A stretch of 38,053 nt of DNA from Eggerthellaceae bacterium (lineage in GTDB: Bacteria > Actinomycetota > Coriobacteriia > Coriobacteriales > Eggerthellaceae), in NCBI GenBank assembly GCA_017432445.1, contig JAFRJC010000001.1, positions 1 to 38,053 on the forward strand, read 5' to 3'. Positions 22,363 to 29,192 of this stretch are shown piece after piece. Both the position numbers and the translations under genes were made by a program. The notes under the pieces are model-generated. The model saw only the letters and a list, made by a program, of their open reading frames with translations. It searched no databases and was not told the DNA's origin. How positions within the stretch are numbered: the stretch's first letter is position 1; each line of letters opens with the position of its first letter.

Positions 22363-22647
22363 ATGAAGAAGATTCTTGAATGGCTCAAGGCGCTGCCTTG
22401 GGCAAAGGCGGCAAAGGCCGCTTTGCAGATAATCGTACCGGCGGCGGTTGGTTCCGGCGCGGCGATTCTCGCTGGATGCTCTGACTTGCGGCCATCGGCA
22501 AAGACGCAGACGATGAGCCTCTACGCAATCGGCATTCCCGGCATCGCGGTTGTCACGCAGTCCACTCAGGATGCCGACAACCGAGGCGACGACGAGAACA
22601 AGCCGACGCAAGCCAATCCCGTCACCGTCGAAGTGCCGATCAAGTAG
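22363..22647 (+). CDS. Small membrane or lipoprotein-like protein next to the HU-like pair
   Basis: This 94-residue protein has a basic/hydrophobic N-terminus (KKILEWLKALPWAKAAKAAL) and then a hydrophobic stretch ending LAGC (about residues 23-41, QIIVPAAVGSGAAILAGC), which looks like a lipobox or a membrane helix ending in a Cys. The rest is polar. In Bacteroidota, short membrane proteins of this kind (for example those named 'smalltalk') accompany HU-like DNA-binding proteins, so the neighbourhood supports a conserved module. No amidase, the usual third partner, is seen. Shine-Dalgarno CTGGAG precedes the ATG. Confidence 0.65.
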   Translation: MKKILEWLKALPWAKAAKAALQIIVPAAVGSGAAILAGCSDLRPSAKTQTMSLYAIGIPGIAVVTQSTQDADNRGDDENKPTQANPVTVEVPIK

Positions 22648-22648
22648 A

Positions 22649-22692
22649 ATGTAAAATGTAAAATGTAAAATGGAAAATGTAAAGTCGAGAGT
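22649..22692. repeat. Heptamer tandem repeat (GTAAAAT type)
   Basis: Starting at 22651 the sequence reads GTAAAAT three times, then GGAAAAT, GTAAAGT and CGAGAGT at a strict 7-bp step. It marks the right side of the island, directly before the enzyme remnant. Confidence 0.75.
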
Positions 22693-22932
22693 GCGGAGGA
22701 GCGCATTATCGTGGCGCACGCCAATGACGTTTGCGTGAACACGGGGGCTTCAGACAGGCAGGTGTTTCTCGTGAATGCGACGGGCGGAAAGGGGTTGCTA
22801 GCAGAGTTTGCGGCGGATGCCCGTGTCGAGTTCTTCGATGTGTTCGGCAAACCGGCAGGATCTGCATCCGTGGCCAAGGGCATCTGCCGACTCAATGTCC
22901 CAGCCTCTGGATTCGCGAAGGTGGCCTGGTGA
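22684..22932 (+). pseudogene. C-terminal remnant of an exported sugar enzyme
   Basis: The frame reads VESAEERIIVAHANDVCVNT and ends with KGICRLNVPASGFAKVAW. The pattern of a short beta-sandwich that ends 'L-VPA-GF-KVA' is typical for the extreme C-terminus of glycoside hydrolase-like proteins, and no convincing start codon or Shine-Dalgarno exists (GTG 22711 has none). It could be the far end of the DUF4838-like gene broken at 16003, with the middle lost. It is flanked on both sides by heptamer repeats. Confidence 0.5.
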
Positions 22933-22933
22933 G

Positions 22934-22976
22934 TGTAAAATGTAAAGTTAAGAGTGTAGGAGTTGGGAGTGGAGGA
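22934..22976. repeat. Degenerate heptamer repeat after the remnant
   Basis: The sequence reads GTGTAAA, ATGTAAA, GTTAAGA, GTGTAGG, AGTTGGG, AGTGGAG, GAGTTGA at 7-bp steps. Its start resembles the reverse complement of CTACACTTTACATT at 23017-23030. Confidence 0.6.
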
Positions 22977-22991
22977 GTTGACTCACCCAGC

Positions 22992-23012
22992 GGTCACGCA
23001 GGACGCGTGACC
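22992..23012. repeat. 8-bp stem palindrome upstream of the third Gfo/Idh/MocA gene
   Basis: GGTCACGC (22992-22999) and GCGTGACC (23005-23012) are exact reverse complements around AGGAC. It lies between heptamer-like arms and 26 bases upstream of an extended -10 promoter. It looks like a dispersed REP-type element rather than a terminator, since no T-tract follows. Confidence 0.65.
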
Positions 23013-23037
23013 CTACCTACACTTTACATTCGTTTTG

Positions 23038-23046
23038 TGGTATAAT
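23038..23046 (+). promoter_or_regulatory. Extended -10 promoter of the third Gfo/Idh/MocA gene
   Basis: TGG is directly followed by the perfect hexamer TATAAT (23041-23046). The -35 region at 17 bp (TACACT) is poor, so the promoter seems to rely on the extended -10. Confidence 0.75.
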
Positions 23047-23068
23047 TCGCGGCTGAAAGGGAGAAGAG

Positions 23069-24454
23069 ATGGACTTGACGGCAAAGAGAAGAGATTTCCT
23101 GAAGGGCGCGGCGGTGGCGGCAAGCTTTCTGCCGAGCTTCAGCATTTTGGGCGACGACGCGAAGAAGCTGCCGGCGGACAAGCAGCCGATCGGTCCGGAC
23201 GACGCAACGATCAACGTGGCGATGATCGGCTGGGGCGCGGAGGGGCGCGTGCTGTCGGCCTCGATCGCGCGCATCCCCGGCGTGCGCGTGCGGGCGGTGT
23301 GCGACATCTGGAAGTTCCAGTGCCAGCAGGCGAAGGCGTTCTTCAAGGGCTACGGCATGGAGATCAACACCTACGAAGACTACCGCGAGATGCTCGACAA
23401 GGAGGACAAGAACATCGATGCGGTCGTCGTCGCGACGCCGGACTGGATGCACTGCGAGCACACCTGCTACTGCCTGCGCAAGGGCAAGCACGTCTATTGC
23501 GAGAAGGAGATGAGCAACAAGCTCGAGGAGGCGGCGGAGATGTGCCGTGTGCAGAAGGAGACAGGCAAGCTTCTGCAGATCGGTCACCAGCGGCGCTCCA
23601 ATCCGCGCTACCGCCACTGCTTCGAGCATGTGGTGCCGGAGATGCTGGGGCGCGTGACAACGGCCTATGCGCAGTGGAACCGCACGCTTGCGCCGTTCTT
23701 CTCGGTGAAGCGTCCGCCGAAGCAGGCGATCCTCACGAAGTACGGATACGAGAACGCGGAGCAGTATCTCAACTGGCGCTGGTTCCACAAGTACGGCGGC
23801 GGCTCGATGGTGGATCTCGGCTCGCACCAGATCGACCTTTTCTTCTGGGCGTGGGGCGTGCCGCCGACGAGCGTGACGGCGATCGGCGGGCGCGATGCGT
23901 TCACACCGCGCCGGCAGACGTACGACCGCGTGTACTGCATCTACGAGTTCAAGATGCCGGACGGCACGAAGAACGAGGCGGTGTACCAGGTGATCTCCTC
24001 GAACGCGCGCGGCGGGTTCTACGAGCAGTTCATGGGCACGAACGCCGCCCTCACCATCGCCGAGATATCGGCGCGCGGCAACACGGTGCAGCGCGAGCTG
24101 CGCGAGGGCGGCTATTCCGACGCCGAATGGCAGACGTTCATCGACAAGGGCTGGATACTCCCGACCGAGGGCGACAAGATCAAGAAGGAGGTCACGAAGG
24201 ACATCGCGGTGGATACGCGCATCTCCGCGCAGGCGACGGGCAACCCGCTCGCCGTGGAGATGAACAAGCCCGCGCACATGCCGCATCTTGAGAACTTCTT
24301 CGCGGCCTGCCGCCACGGCGAGAAGCTCAACTGCCCGGCAGAGCTTGCGTACGAATCCGCCGTCGCGGTGCTGGCGGCGAACGTCGCGGCCGACACGCAC
24401 CAGACGCACTACTTCAAGCCCGAGGACTTCAAGGTGCCACCGAGGAAGGGATAG
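23069..24454 (+). CDS. Tat-exported Gfo/Idh/MocA family oxidoreductase
   Basis: This 461-residue protein has a twin-arginine signal (KRRDFLKGAAVAASFLPSFS, residues 5-24), a Rossmann opening INVAMIGWGAEGRVLSASIA near 49-68, VVATPDWMHCEHTCYCLRKG and HVYCEKEMSNK, where the usual EKP reads EKE (145-147). The substrate domain has QIGHQRRSNPRYRH, and YGGGSMVDLGSHQIDLFFWA near 249. It is related to the first oxidoreductase of the window in signal type and size. The EKE replaces the cis-proline position next to the catalytic lysine and may alter cofactor geometry. Shine-Dalgarno AAGGGAGAAG is good. A beta-helix gene follows after 64 bases. Confidence 0.85.
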   Translation: MDLTAKRRDFLKGAAVAASFLPSFSILGDDAKKLPADKQPIGPDDATINVAMIGWGAEGRVLSASIARIPGVRVRAVCDIWKFQCQQAKAFFKGYGMEINTYEDYREMLDKEDKNIDAVVVATPDWMHCEHTCYCLRKGKHVYCEKEMSNKLEEAAEMCRVQKETGKLLQIGHQRRSNPRYRHCFEHVVPEMLGRVTTAYAQWNRTLAPFFSVKRPPKQAILTKYGYENAEQYLNWRWFHKYGGGSMVDLGSHQIDLFFWAWGVPPTSVTAIGGRDAFTPRRQTYDRVYCIYEFKMPDGTKNEAVYQVISSNARGGFYEQFMGTNAALTIAEISARGNTVQRELREGGYSDAEWQTFIDKGWILPTEGDKIKKEVTKDIAVDTRISAQATGNPLAVEMNKPAHMPHLENFFAACRHGEKLNCPAELAYESAVAVLAANVAADTHQTHYFKPEDFKVPPRKG

Positions 24455-24518
24455 CGGCTGGTTTGAAGCCACGGAATACACGGAAAGTCTTGTGGAGTCT
24501 AAGGAAAGGGAAAGAGAA

Positions 24519-26828
24519 ATGGGCAATATCCATCGAAGAGCAGTGGTAGGGGCGCGCGTGGCGGTGCCGATCATGCTTTGTGCGCTGGCGATCTCGGCGG
24601 TGGCTGAGTACAGGGAGCGCAAGCCGGAGGACAAGGCGAAGCGCATCGCGCTTATCGCGCCTGTCGCCGACGGCGAACTGCGGGTCCGGCCTACGTTCAA
24701 CTCTGCAGGCGTTTGCTGGGGCGCGGCGAAGGCGATCGACGGGTTCAAGGTGGAATACCGGAAGGATCCGCGGTACGCGAAGGCGGGCGAGAGCGCGTGG
24801 AAGGAGGCGACGGCGTTCGAGTACTTCCCGGAGACCAAGGACTACCGCGGCTCGCTCTTCTACCTGGACGAGGACAGCCTCTACGAGCTGAAGCTCTCGG
24901 CGTGCGGACGCACGTTCGCGACGTCGTCCTTCCGCACGTGGGCGAGCAACGTGCCCGTGGCGCGGACCGTCATGCTCGATCCCGCGACGTTCAAGGCGCC
25001 GATGAAGGTGACCGAGAAGGGGACGAAGGACGGCTGGATACGCTACACGGTTAAGGGCGGCGCGACGCTGAACGTACCGAACGCGGCGCCGGCGTTCGTC
25101 GTCGAGGGCGCTGAGTACGTGCTGTTCGACGACATGACGATACGCGGATGCGCGGAGTCGCGCAACGTGTTCACCCTGAACGGGGCGAAGTATGTGCGCA
25201 TCCGCAACTGCGACATCGCGGGCTGGGGGCGCAAGGGCATCCCAGACTTCAGCGAGCGCGCGGGCGGCAAGCTGCGCGAGGTCAACCCGCGCGGCAAGAA
25301 GGTCGGCATCATCAACTGGGACGCCGCGATCGTGATCAGCCGCGGCTGCGAAGGGTGCGTGGTGGAGCGCTGCTGGATTCACGACCCGATCTCGACGGCG
25401 AACAGCTGGTTCTACTCGCATCCGGCGGGGCCGCAGGCGGTGGGCGCGTCGCAGCCGGACCACTCGACGGTGATCCGATACAACGACTTCATCGGCTCCG
25501 ACCAGCACCGGTACAACGACGCCGTGGAGTCTGGCGGCAACTTCATCGAGAACGGTGGGCTCAACCGCGACGCCGACGTGTACGGGAACTTCATGATCTT
25601 CTGCAACGACGACTGCATTGAGCTTGACGGCGGGCAGCAGAACGTGCGCTGCTTCCAGAACCGCTTCGAGCAGGCAGTCTCGGGCGTCTCGATCCAGGGA
25701 TGCATGGTGGGGCCGTCCTACACCTTCGACAACGTGTTCACGGGCGGCGGCGACAGTATGGGCTTCGCGTACCCGCTCATCAAGACGAGCGGCATCTCGC
25801 TGTTCGGCGACGAGGCGTGCGCGTACATCACGGGGAACGAGTTCTGGAACTCAGTGGGCGGCGCGAACCCGTCCGAGACGATCAACGTGCAGGAGCCTGC
25901 GATATGGTATCGCCTGTTCGACAACCGCTTCGAGGGAAAGATACACTTCAACGGTGTAGAGCGCTCGCCGAAGTCCGTGGAAAGGGGAACGGTGAAGGGC
26001 GTCACCGTGCCGCGCGAGGGGGCGATCGCGCTGCCGTACAGGCCGGCAAAGTTCACCATCGACCGGGGCATGATCGAGGGCGTGAAGTTCGAGAAGGGAG
26101 TCCTCTCGCAGCCGACCGTCAAGTTCACCGCGACGGCTGGGGACGAAGACGTGCAGTTCAAGGTGGCGAAGAACGACGTGTTCGACTGGTTCGAGGTCCA
26201 GCCGGCCGCCGGCGTGCTGAAGCGCGGCACGAGGACGACGTTCACCGTGAAGTTCATCCCGGAGCGCCTGAAGGACCGCCACTACTACCGCGGCGCGTTC
26301 CTCGTGCGCACGCCGGAAGGGCTCTCGCGCCCGGTGTCGGTGTACGTGGCGACGGACTTCGTCTGTCCGTTCAAGCCTGATACGGGCGATGCGGTGGCGG
26401 TGTACGTGGATGCGTTCAAGCCGGTCTCCGGCACGCTCCCAGCGATTGCGGACGCGCCCGATGCGCAGGGAGGGAAGGTGGTCTCGCTCAAGTCTGGGTT
26501 CGGGAAGAAGAACGAGGTTACGTACTCGTTTGATCTCCCCAAGGACGGCCGCTACTTCATCCTCCTGCGCGGGCGCGCCGAGACCAACTGGAGCGCGAAC
26601 GGGCGCATCGACGACCTGGAGTGGTCGCGGCTCAACTGCACGGCCCGGCGGTTCATGAGCTGGGTGCCGGTCTCACTGCCTTCGTACTGCGGGCACGACG
26701 TGCGGGTGAGCGGCTTCAACCTCAAAGCCGGCCGGCACACGTTCTCGATGCGCGGCACCGGGCTGCGCCCCTACGCATACGAGGGGCTGGTGGTCACCGA
26801 CAACCCCGGGCTGTTCGATCCGCGCTGA
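24519..26828 (+). CDS. Exported right-handed parallel beta-helix protein
   Basis: This 769-residue protein has a signal peptide (VVGARVAVPIMLCALAISAV, residues 9-28) and an Fn3-like segment (about 45-150). A right-handed parallel beta-helix region (about 165-500) shows pectin-lyase-fold repeats: YVLFDDMTIRGCAESRNVFT, AKYVRIRNCDIAGWG, CVVERCWIHD, STVIRYNDFIGSD, DCIELDGGQQNVRCFQNRFE. The C-terminal part (about 640-769) looks like a carbohydrate-binding beta-sandwich (FDLPKDGRYFILLRGRAETN; GHDVRVSGFNLKAGRHTF). The architecture fits a polysaccharide lyase or hydrolase, or a binding protein; catalytic residues were not identified. ATG 24519 follows AAAGGGAAAGAG. It is likely co-transcribed with the oxidoreductase before it. 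Confidence 0.75.
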   Translation: MGNIHRRAVVGARVAVPIMLCALAISAVAEYRERKPEDKAKRIALIAPVADGELRVRPTFNSAGVCWGAAKAIDGFKVEYRKDPRYAKAGESAWKEATAFEYFPETKDYRGSLFYLDEDSLYELKLSACGRTFATSSFRTWASNVPVARTVMLDPATFKAPMKVTEKGTKDGWIRYTVKGGATLNVPNAAPAFVVEGAEYVLFDDMTIRGCAESRNVFTLNGAKYVRIRNCDIAGWGRKGIPDFSERAGGKLREVNPRGKKVGIINWDAAIVISRGCEGCVVERCWIHDPISTANSWFYSHPAGPQAVGASQPDHSTVIRYNDFIGSDQHRYNDAVESGGNFIENGGLNRDADVYGNFMIFCNDDCIELDGGQQNVRCFQNRFEQAVSGVSIQGCMVGPSYTFDNVFTGGGDSMGFAYPLIKTSGISLFGDEACAYITGNEFWNSVGGANPSETINVQEPAIWYRLFDNRFEGKIHFNGVERSPKSVERGTVKGVTVPREGAIALPYRPAKFTIDRGMIEGVKFEKGVLSQPTVKFTATAGDEDVQFKVAKNDVFDWFEVQPAAGVLKRGTRTTFTVKFIPERLKDRHYYRGAFLVRTPEGLSRPVSVYVATDFVCPFKPDTGDAVAVYVDAFKPVSGTLPAIADAPDAQGGKVVSLKSGFGKKNEVTYSFDLPKDGRYFILLRGRAETNWSANGRIDDLEWSRLNCTARRFMSWVPVSLPSYCGHDVRVSGFNLKAGRHTFSMRGTGLRPYAYEGLVVTDNPGLFDPR

Positions 26829-26832
26829 CCAC

Positions 26833-26861
26833 TTGAAAAATAACGCGGATTGTGGTATATT
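26833..26861 (+). promoter_or_regulatory. Promoter of the TPR gene
   Basis: TTGAAA at 26833-26838 and TATATT at 26856-26861 are 17 bp apart with TGG directly before the -10, the best complete match in the window. The ATG at 26895 follows AAAGGC. Confidence 0.82.
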
Positions 26862-26894
26862 TCAAAATCGTTTTGAGAAGAAAGGCAACATACT

Positions 26895-28289
26895 ATGGCG
26901 AATGACGCATTGGCGCAGAAGGCGCAGAACTTCACGAATCGCGGAAGACAGGCGATGGAAGGCCGCAAGTTCGACCTCGCGGTGGAGATGTTCATGCAGG
27001 CACTGTCTTACGTCCCGGACGCGCTGGAGACGCGCAGGATGCTGCGCGCGGCGCAGATTGCGAAGTTCAAGAGCAATCCGCCGAGCGGCCTTGCGCTGAA
27101 GATGCAAGGCATGGGAAGCTACTTTGCGCGCCAAAAGGTGCTGGGCCTCGCGAAGAAAGGACAGGGCGTGGAGGCCATGGCCGAGGCGGAGAAGCTGATG
27201 ATGCAGAACCCGCTCGACCCGAACAACATCGAGTGCGCGGTGAAGGCGGCCGAGGCGGCGGGCAAGCCAGAGGCGGCGGCGATCACGATCGAGGCTGCCT
27301 ACGAATGCGGCAACAACGACCCCGCTCTTCTGGAGCGCATCGCGACCTACTACACGATCGCCAAGCGGTACGATAAGGCGCGCGACGCCTATTCGAAGCT
27401 CATCGCTCTCAGGCCCGGCGACCAGCGCATTCTCCAGCTCCTGAAGAACACCGAGGCGCAGGCCACGATGTCGGCGGGCTGGAACGATGCCGTCGGCAAG
27501 AAGGGCGGCTATCAGAAAATACTTGCGAACGAGGAGCAGGCGAAGAAGCTCGACCAGGCGAACAAGGCTATGGTCGTGGGCGACGATGCCAATGCGCTCA
27601 TCGCCGAGAAGATCGCCCAGATCGAGAAGGAGCCGGGCAACCTTAACTTCTACCGCGCCCTCGCGCGCCTCTACTCGCAGAACAAGCGCTTCGGCGAGGC
27701 CATCGCGACGCTCGAGAAGGCGGTTTCGATCAACAGTTCCGACCCGGAGCTTGACCGCATGCTCTCATCCACGCGCATAGCCGACTACGAGTATCGCATC
27801 GAACAGCTCAAGGCGGCGGGCAAGACGGCCGAGGCCGACGAGCTCGAAGCCGAGAAGAACCAGTTCGTGTTCGACGACCTCGCCGACCGCGTGGCGCGCT
27901 ACCCGAACGACCTGCACCTGCACTTCGAGCTTGGCCTGCAGTACTTCACCTACGAGTATTTCGATGATGCCATCCAGCACTTCCAGCTTTCGCAGAAGAG
28001 CCCGAAGGATCGTCTTGAGTCGCTCTACTACCTTGCCATGTGCTTTGTCAAGCAGGGGCAGCTCGACATGGGCGTGATGCAGCTGGAGACCGCGCGCGAC
28101 CAGATCCCCACGATGGACGAGCTCAAGAAGAAGATCGTCTATCAGCTTGGCCTCTGCGCCGAGCAGGCGGGCGACCTCGAGAAGGCGTATGCGTACTACA
28201 AGGACGTGTACTCCACCGACGTCACCTTCGCCGACCTCAGTACGCGCATGCTCGACGTGGCGGCGAAGCTCAAGGCGGCAAAGGCATAA
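26895..28289 (+). CDS. Tetratricopeptide-repeat protein
   Basis: This 464-residue protein has no signal peptide and consists of helical TPR pairs, for example NRGRQAMEGRKFDLAVEMFM near 14-33, ALLERIATYYTIAKRYDKAR near 138-157, NFYRALARLYSQNKRFGEAI near 251-270, LHFELGLQYFTYEYFDDAIQ near 343-362 and YQLGLCAEQAGDLEKAYAYY near 415-434. TPR proteins act as scaffolds. Here the gene has its own promoter just ahead of the Flp pilin genes, and TPR proteins (TadD) belong to Tad loci, so a role in pilus assembly is possible. TadD is usually a smaller lipoprotein, so this is not a clear orthologue. Confidence 0.85.
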   Translation: MANDALAQKAQNFTNRGRQAMEGRKFDLAVEMFMQALSYVPDALETRRMLRAAQIAKFKSNPPSGLALKMQGMGSYFARQKVLGLAKKGQGVEAMAEAEKLMMQNPLDPNNIECAVKAAEAAGKPEAAAITIEAAYECGNNDPALLERIATYYTIAKRYDKARDAYSKLIALRPGDQRILQLLKNTEAQATMSAGWNDAVGKKGGYQKILANEEQAKKLDQANKAMVVGDDANALIAEKIAQIEKEPGNLNFYRALARLYSQNKRFGEAIATLEKAVSINSSDPELDRMLSSTRIADYEYRIEQLKAAGKTAEADELEAEKNQFVFDDLADRVARYPNDLHLHFELGLQYFTYEYFDDAIQHFQLSQKSPKDRLESLYYLAMCFVKQGQLDMGVMQLETARDQIPTMDELKKKIVYQLGLCAEQAGDLEKAYAYYKDVYSTDVTFADLSTRMLDVAAKLKAAKA

Positions 28290-28337
28290 GGGAAAGCTCT
28301 CGAATCCATTCCGGGCGGCAAAAGTTAAAAAAAGTGT

Positions 28338-28366
28338 TGCTGTTGCCGCGGGAATGTGATAGAATA
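28338..28366 (+). promoter_or_regulatory. Promoter of the Flp pilin operon
   Basis: TTGCTG at 28338-28343 and TAGAAT at 28361-28366 are 17 bp apart, with TGA directly before the -10. The first pilin starts at 28417 after AAGGAG. Confidence 0.78.
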
Positions 28367-28416
28367 TCGGGCAAAGTTTCAAAGGACAACCAGGACAAAA
28401 CCAAGGAGTAGTTGCG

Positions 28417-28680
28417 ATGGCGACAAGAGATCTCACTGGGGGAGTGATATGCGACGGAAGCAATTCCGGCGCAGCGGTTGGGTTCGCGAACTGCGGTTGC
28501 GCGGGGCGCGAGACCCTGTCTGGACGGTTGCGCAAACGGGGAATCTCGTACCTTGAATATGCGCTTTTGGCGGCACTCGTTGGCATCGTGGGCGCCGTGG
28601 GCGTGATGAAGTACGGCGGCGCAATCAAGAATTTCTTCAACACGATGGCAGACAAGACCGCCGACGTGACGCCCAAGTGA
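28417..28680 (+). CDS. Flp-type pilin, long leader
   Basis: This 87-residue class III prepilin has the Flp cleavage region KRG|ISYLEYALLAALVGIVGA near residue 42, with the invariant Glu-Tyr at mature positions 5-6 and a hydrophobic helix. The leader of about 42 residues, including several Cys (GVICDGSNSG, FANCGCAG), is much longer than the usual 10-25 residues. A later internal start was not found with a better Shine-Dalgarno. Mature pilin would be about 45 residues, typical of Flp. It is the major or one of two major subunits of a Tad pilus. The Cys-rich leader is odd. Confidence 0.85.
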   Translation: MATRDLTGGVICDGSNSGAAVGFANCGCAGRETLSGRLRKRGISYLEYALLAALVGIVGAVGVMKYGGAIKNFFNTMADKTADVTPK

Positions 28681-28739
28681 TGGGCGAAGGTGGCTTAAAA
28701 TGGGCCTCTGGCCTGCAAACAGAAAAGGAAAACACACAA

Positions 28740-28988
28740 ATGAACACACAGAGGAAGTTCGGCTCCCGCAAGGGTGCAACATTCATCGAGTACGCGCTTC
28801 TCGCGGGACTCGTGGCGATCGTTGTCGCAGCTGCGGCGATGTTCTTCGGCGACGACCTGAAGCAGCTCTTCGGCGCCACCGGCGAGCAGACTGAGACGGT
28901 CAAGAAGGGCGTGGAGAAGGTGGACCTTCACTCGACGCTCGACAAGGCCAACGACAAGGGCGGTGGCGGCGGTCAGAAGAACCCCTAA
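28740..28988 (+). CDS. Flp-type pilin, second copy
   Basis: This 82-residue prepilin has a short basic leader (NTQRKFGSRKG) and the processing site G|ATFIEYALLAGLVAIVVA with Glu-Tyr at mature positions 5-6. The mature part is longer than in the first pilin and ends in a glycine-rich polar tail (NDKGGGGGQKNP). ATG 28740 with AAAAGGAAAA upstream is chosen; the upstream extension of the open frame overlaps the first pilin gene. The leader region AACACACAAATGAACACACA has a short direct repeat, ACACACA. Confidence 0.88.
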   Translation: MNTQRKFGSRKGATFIEYALLAGLVAIVVAAAAMFFGDDLKQLFGATGEQTETVKKGVEKVDLHSTLDKANDKGGGGGQKNP

Positions 28989-29006
28989 CTTGGCGGAAAA
29001 GTCAGG

Positions 29007-29192
29007 ATGTTCAAGCGCATCAGGCGGCGGCTTGGGTCTGAGCGGGCGAGCGTGTATCTCGAATATGCGTGCGTCACCTGCGTCACGTACCTGGCTGCCG
29101 CCGTGATGCTGAACCCTGACAGCTGGTTCTTCAAGGGGCTGGGGCTTGACTATGCGTTCCGAGAGGTGCTGATCAAGCTCCCGATATTCTGA
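29007..29192 (+). CDS. Small pilin-like protein
   Basis: This 61-residue protein has a basic leader (FKRIRRRLGSERA) followed by SVYLEYACVTCVTYLAAAVM, a hydrophobic helix with Glu-Tyr at positions 5-6 if cleaved after Ala 14. The -1 residue is Ala rather than the usual Gly. The same R-(A/G)-S-V spelling appears in the TadE-like proteins downstream. It is probably a minor pilin or pseudopilin. Its stop overlaps the start of tadV by one base. Confidence 0.75.
   Translation: MFKRIRRRLGSERASVYLEYACVTCVTYLAAAVMLNPDSWFFKGLGLDYAFREVLIKLPIF

Larger units (their letters stand above)
16004..22683. mobile_element. Accessory island inserted after the DUF4838-like stub
   Basis: The interval has lower GC on its left side, many short overlapping genes, a phage-type pentapeptide-repeat gene, a paired HU-like/Ig-like module and several repeat structures. 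It begins exactly where an enzyme gene breaks off and ends next to a C-terminal enzyme remnant. No integrase, transposase, capsid or terminase gene was recognised, so it may be a degraded prophage, a satellite or a cargo region. The right boundary is uncertain; it could lie anywhere from about 20330 to 22690. Left-end features include AAAATGACGGT twice (16021-16042), flanked by CCAAAAT and ATTTTGG. Confidence 0.5.
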
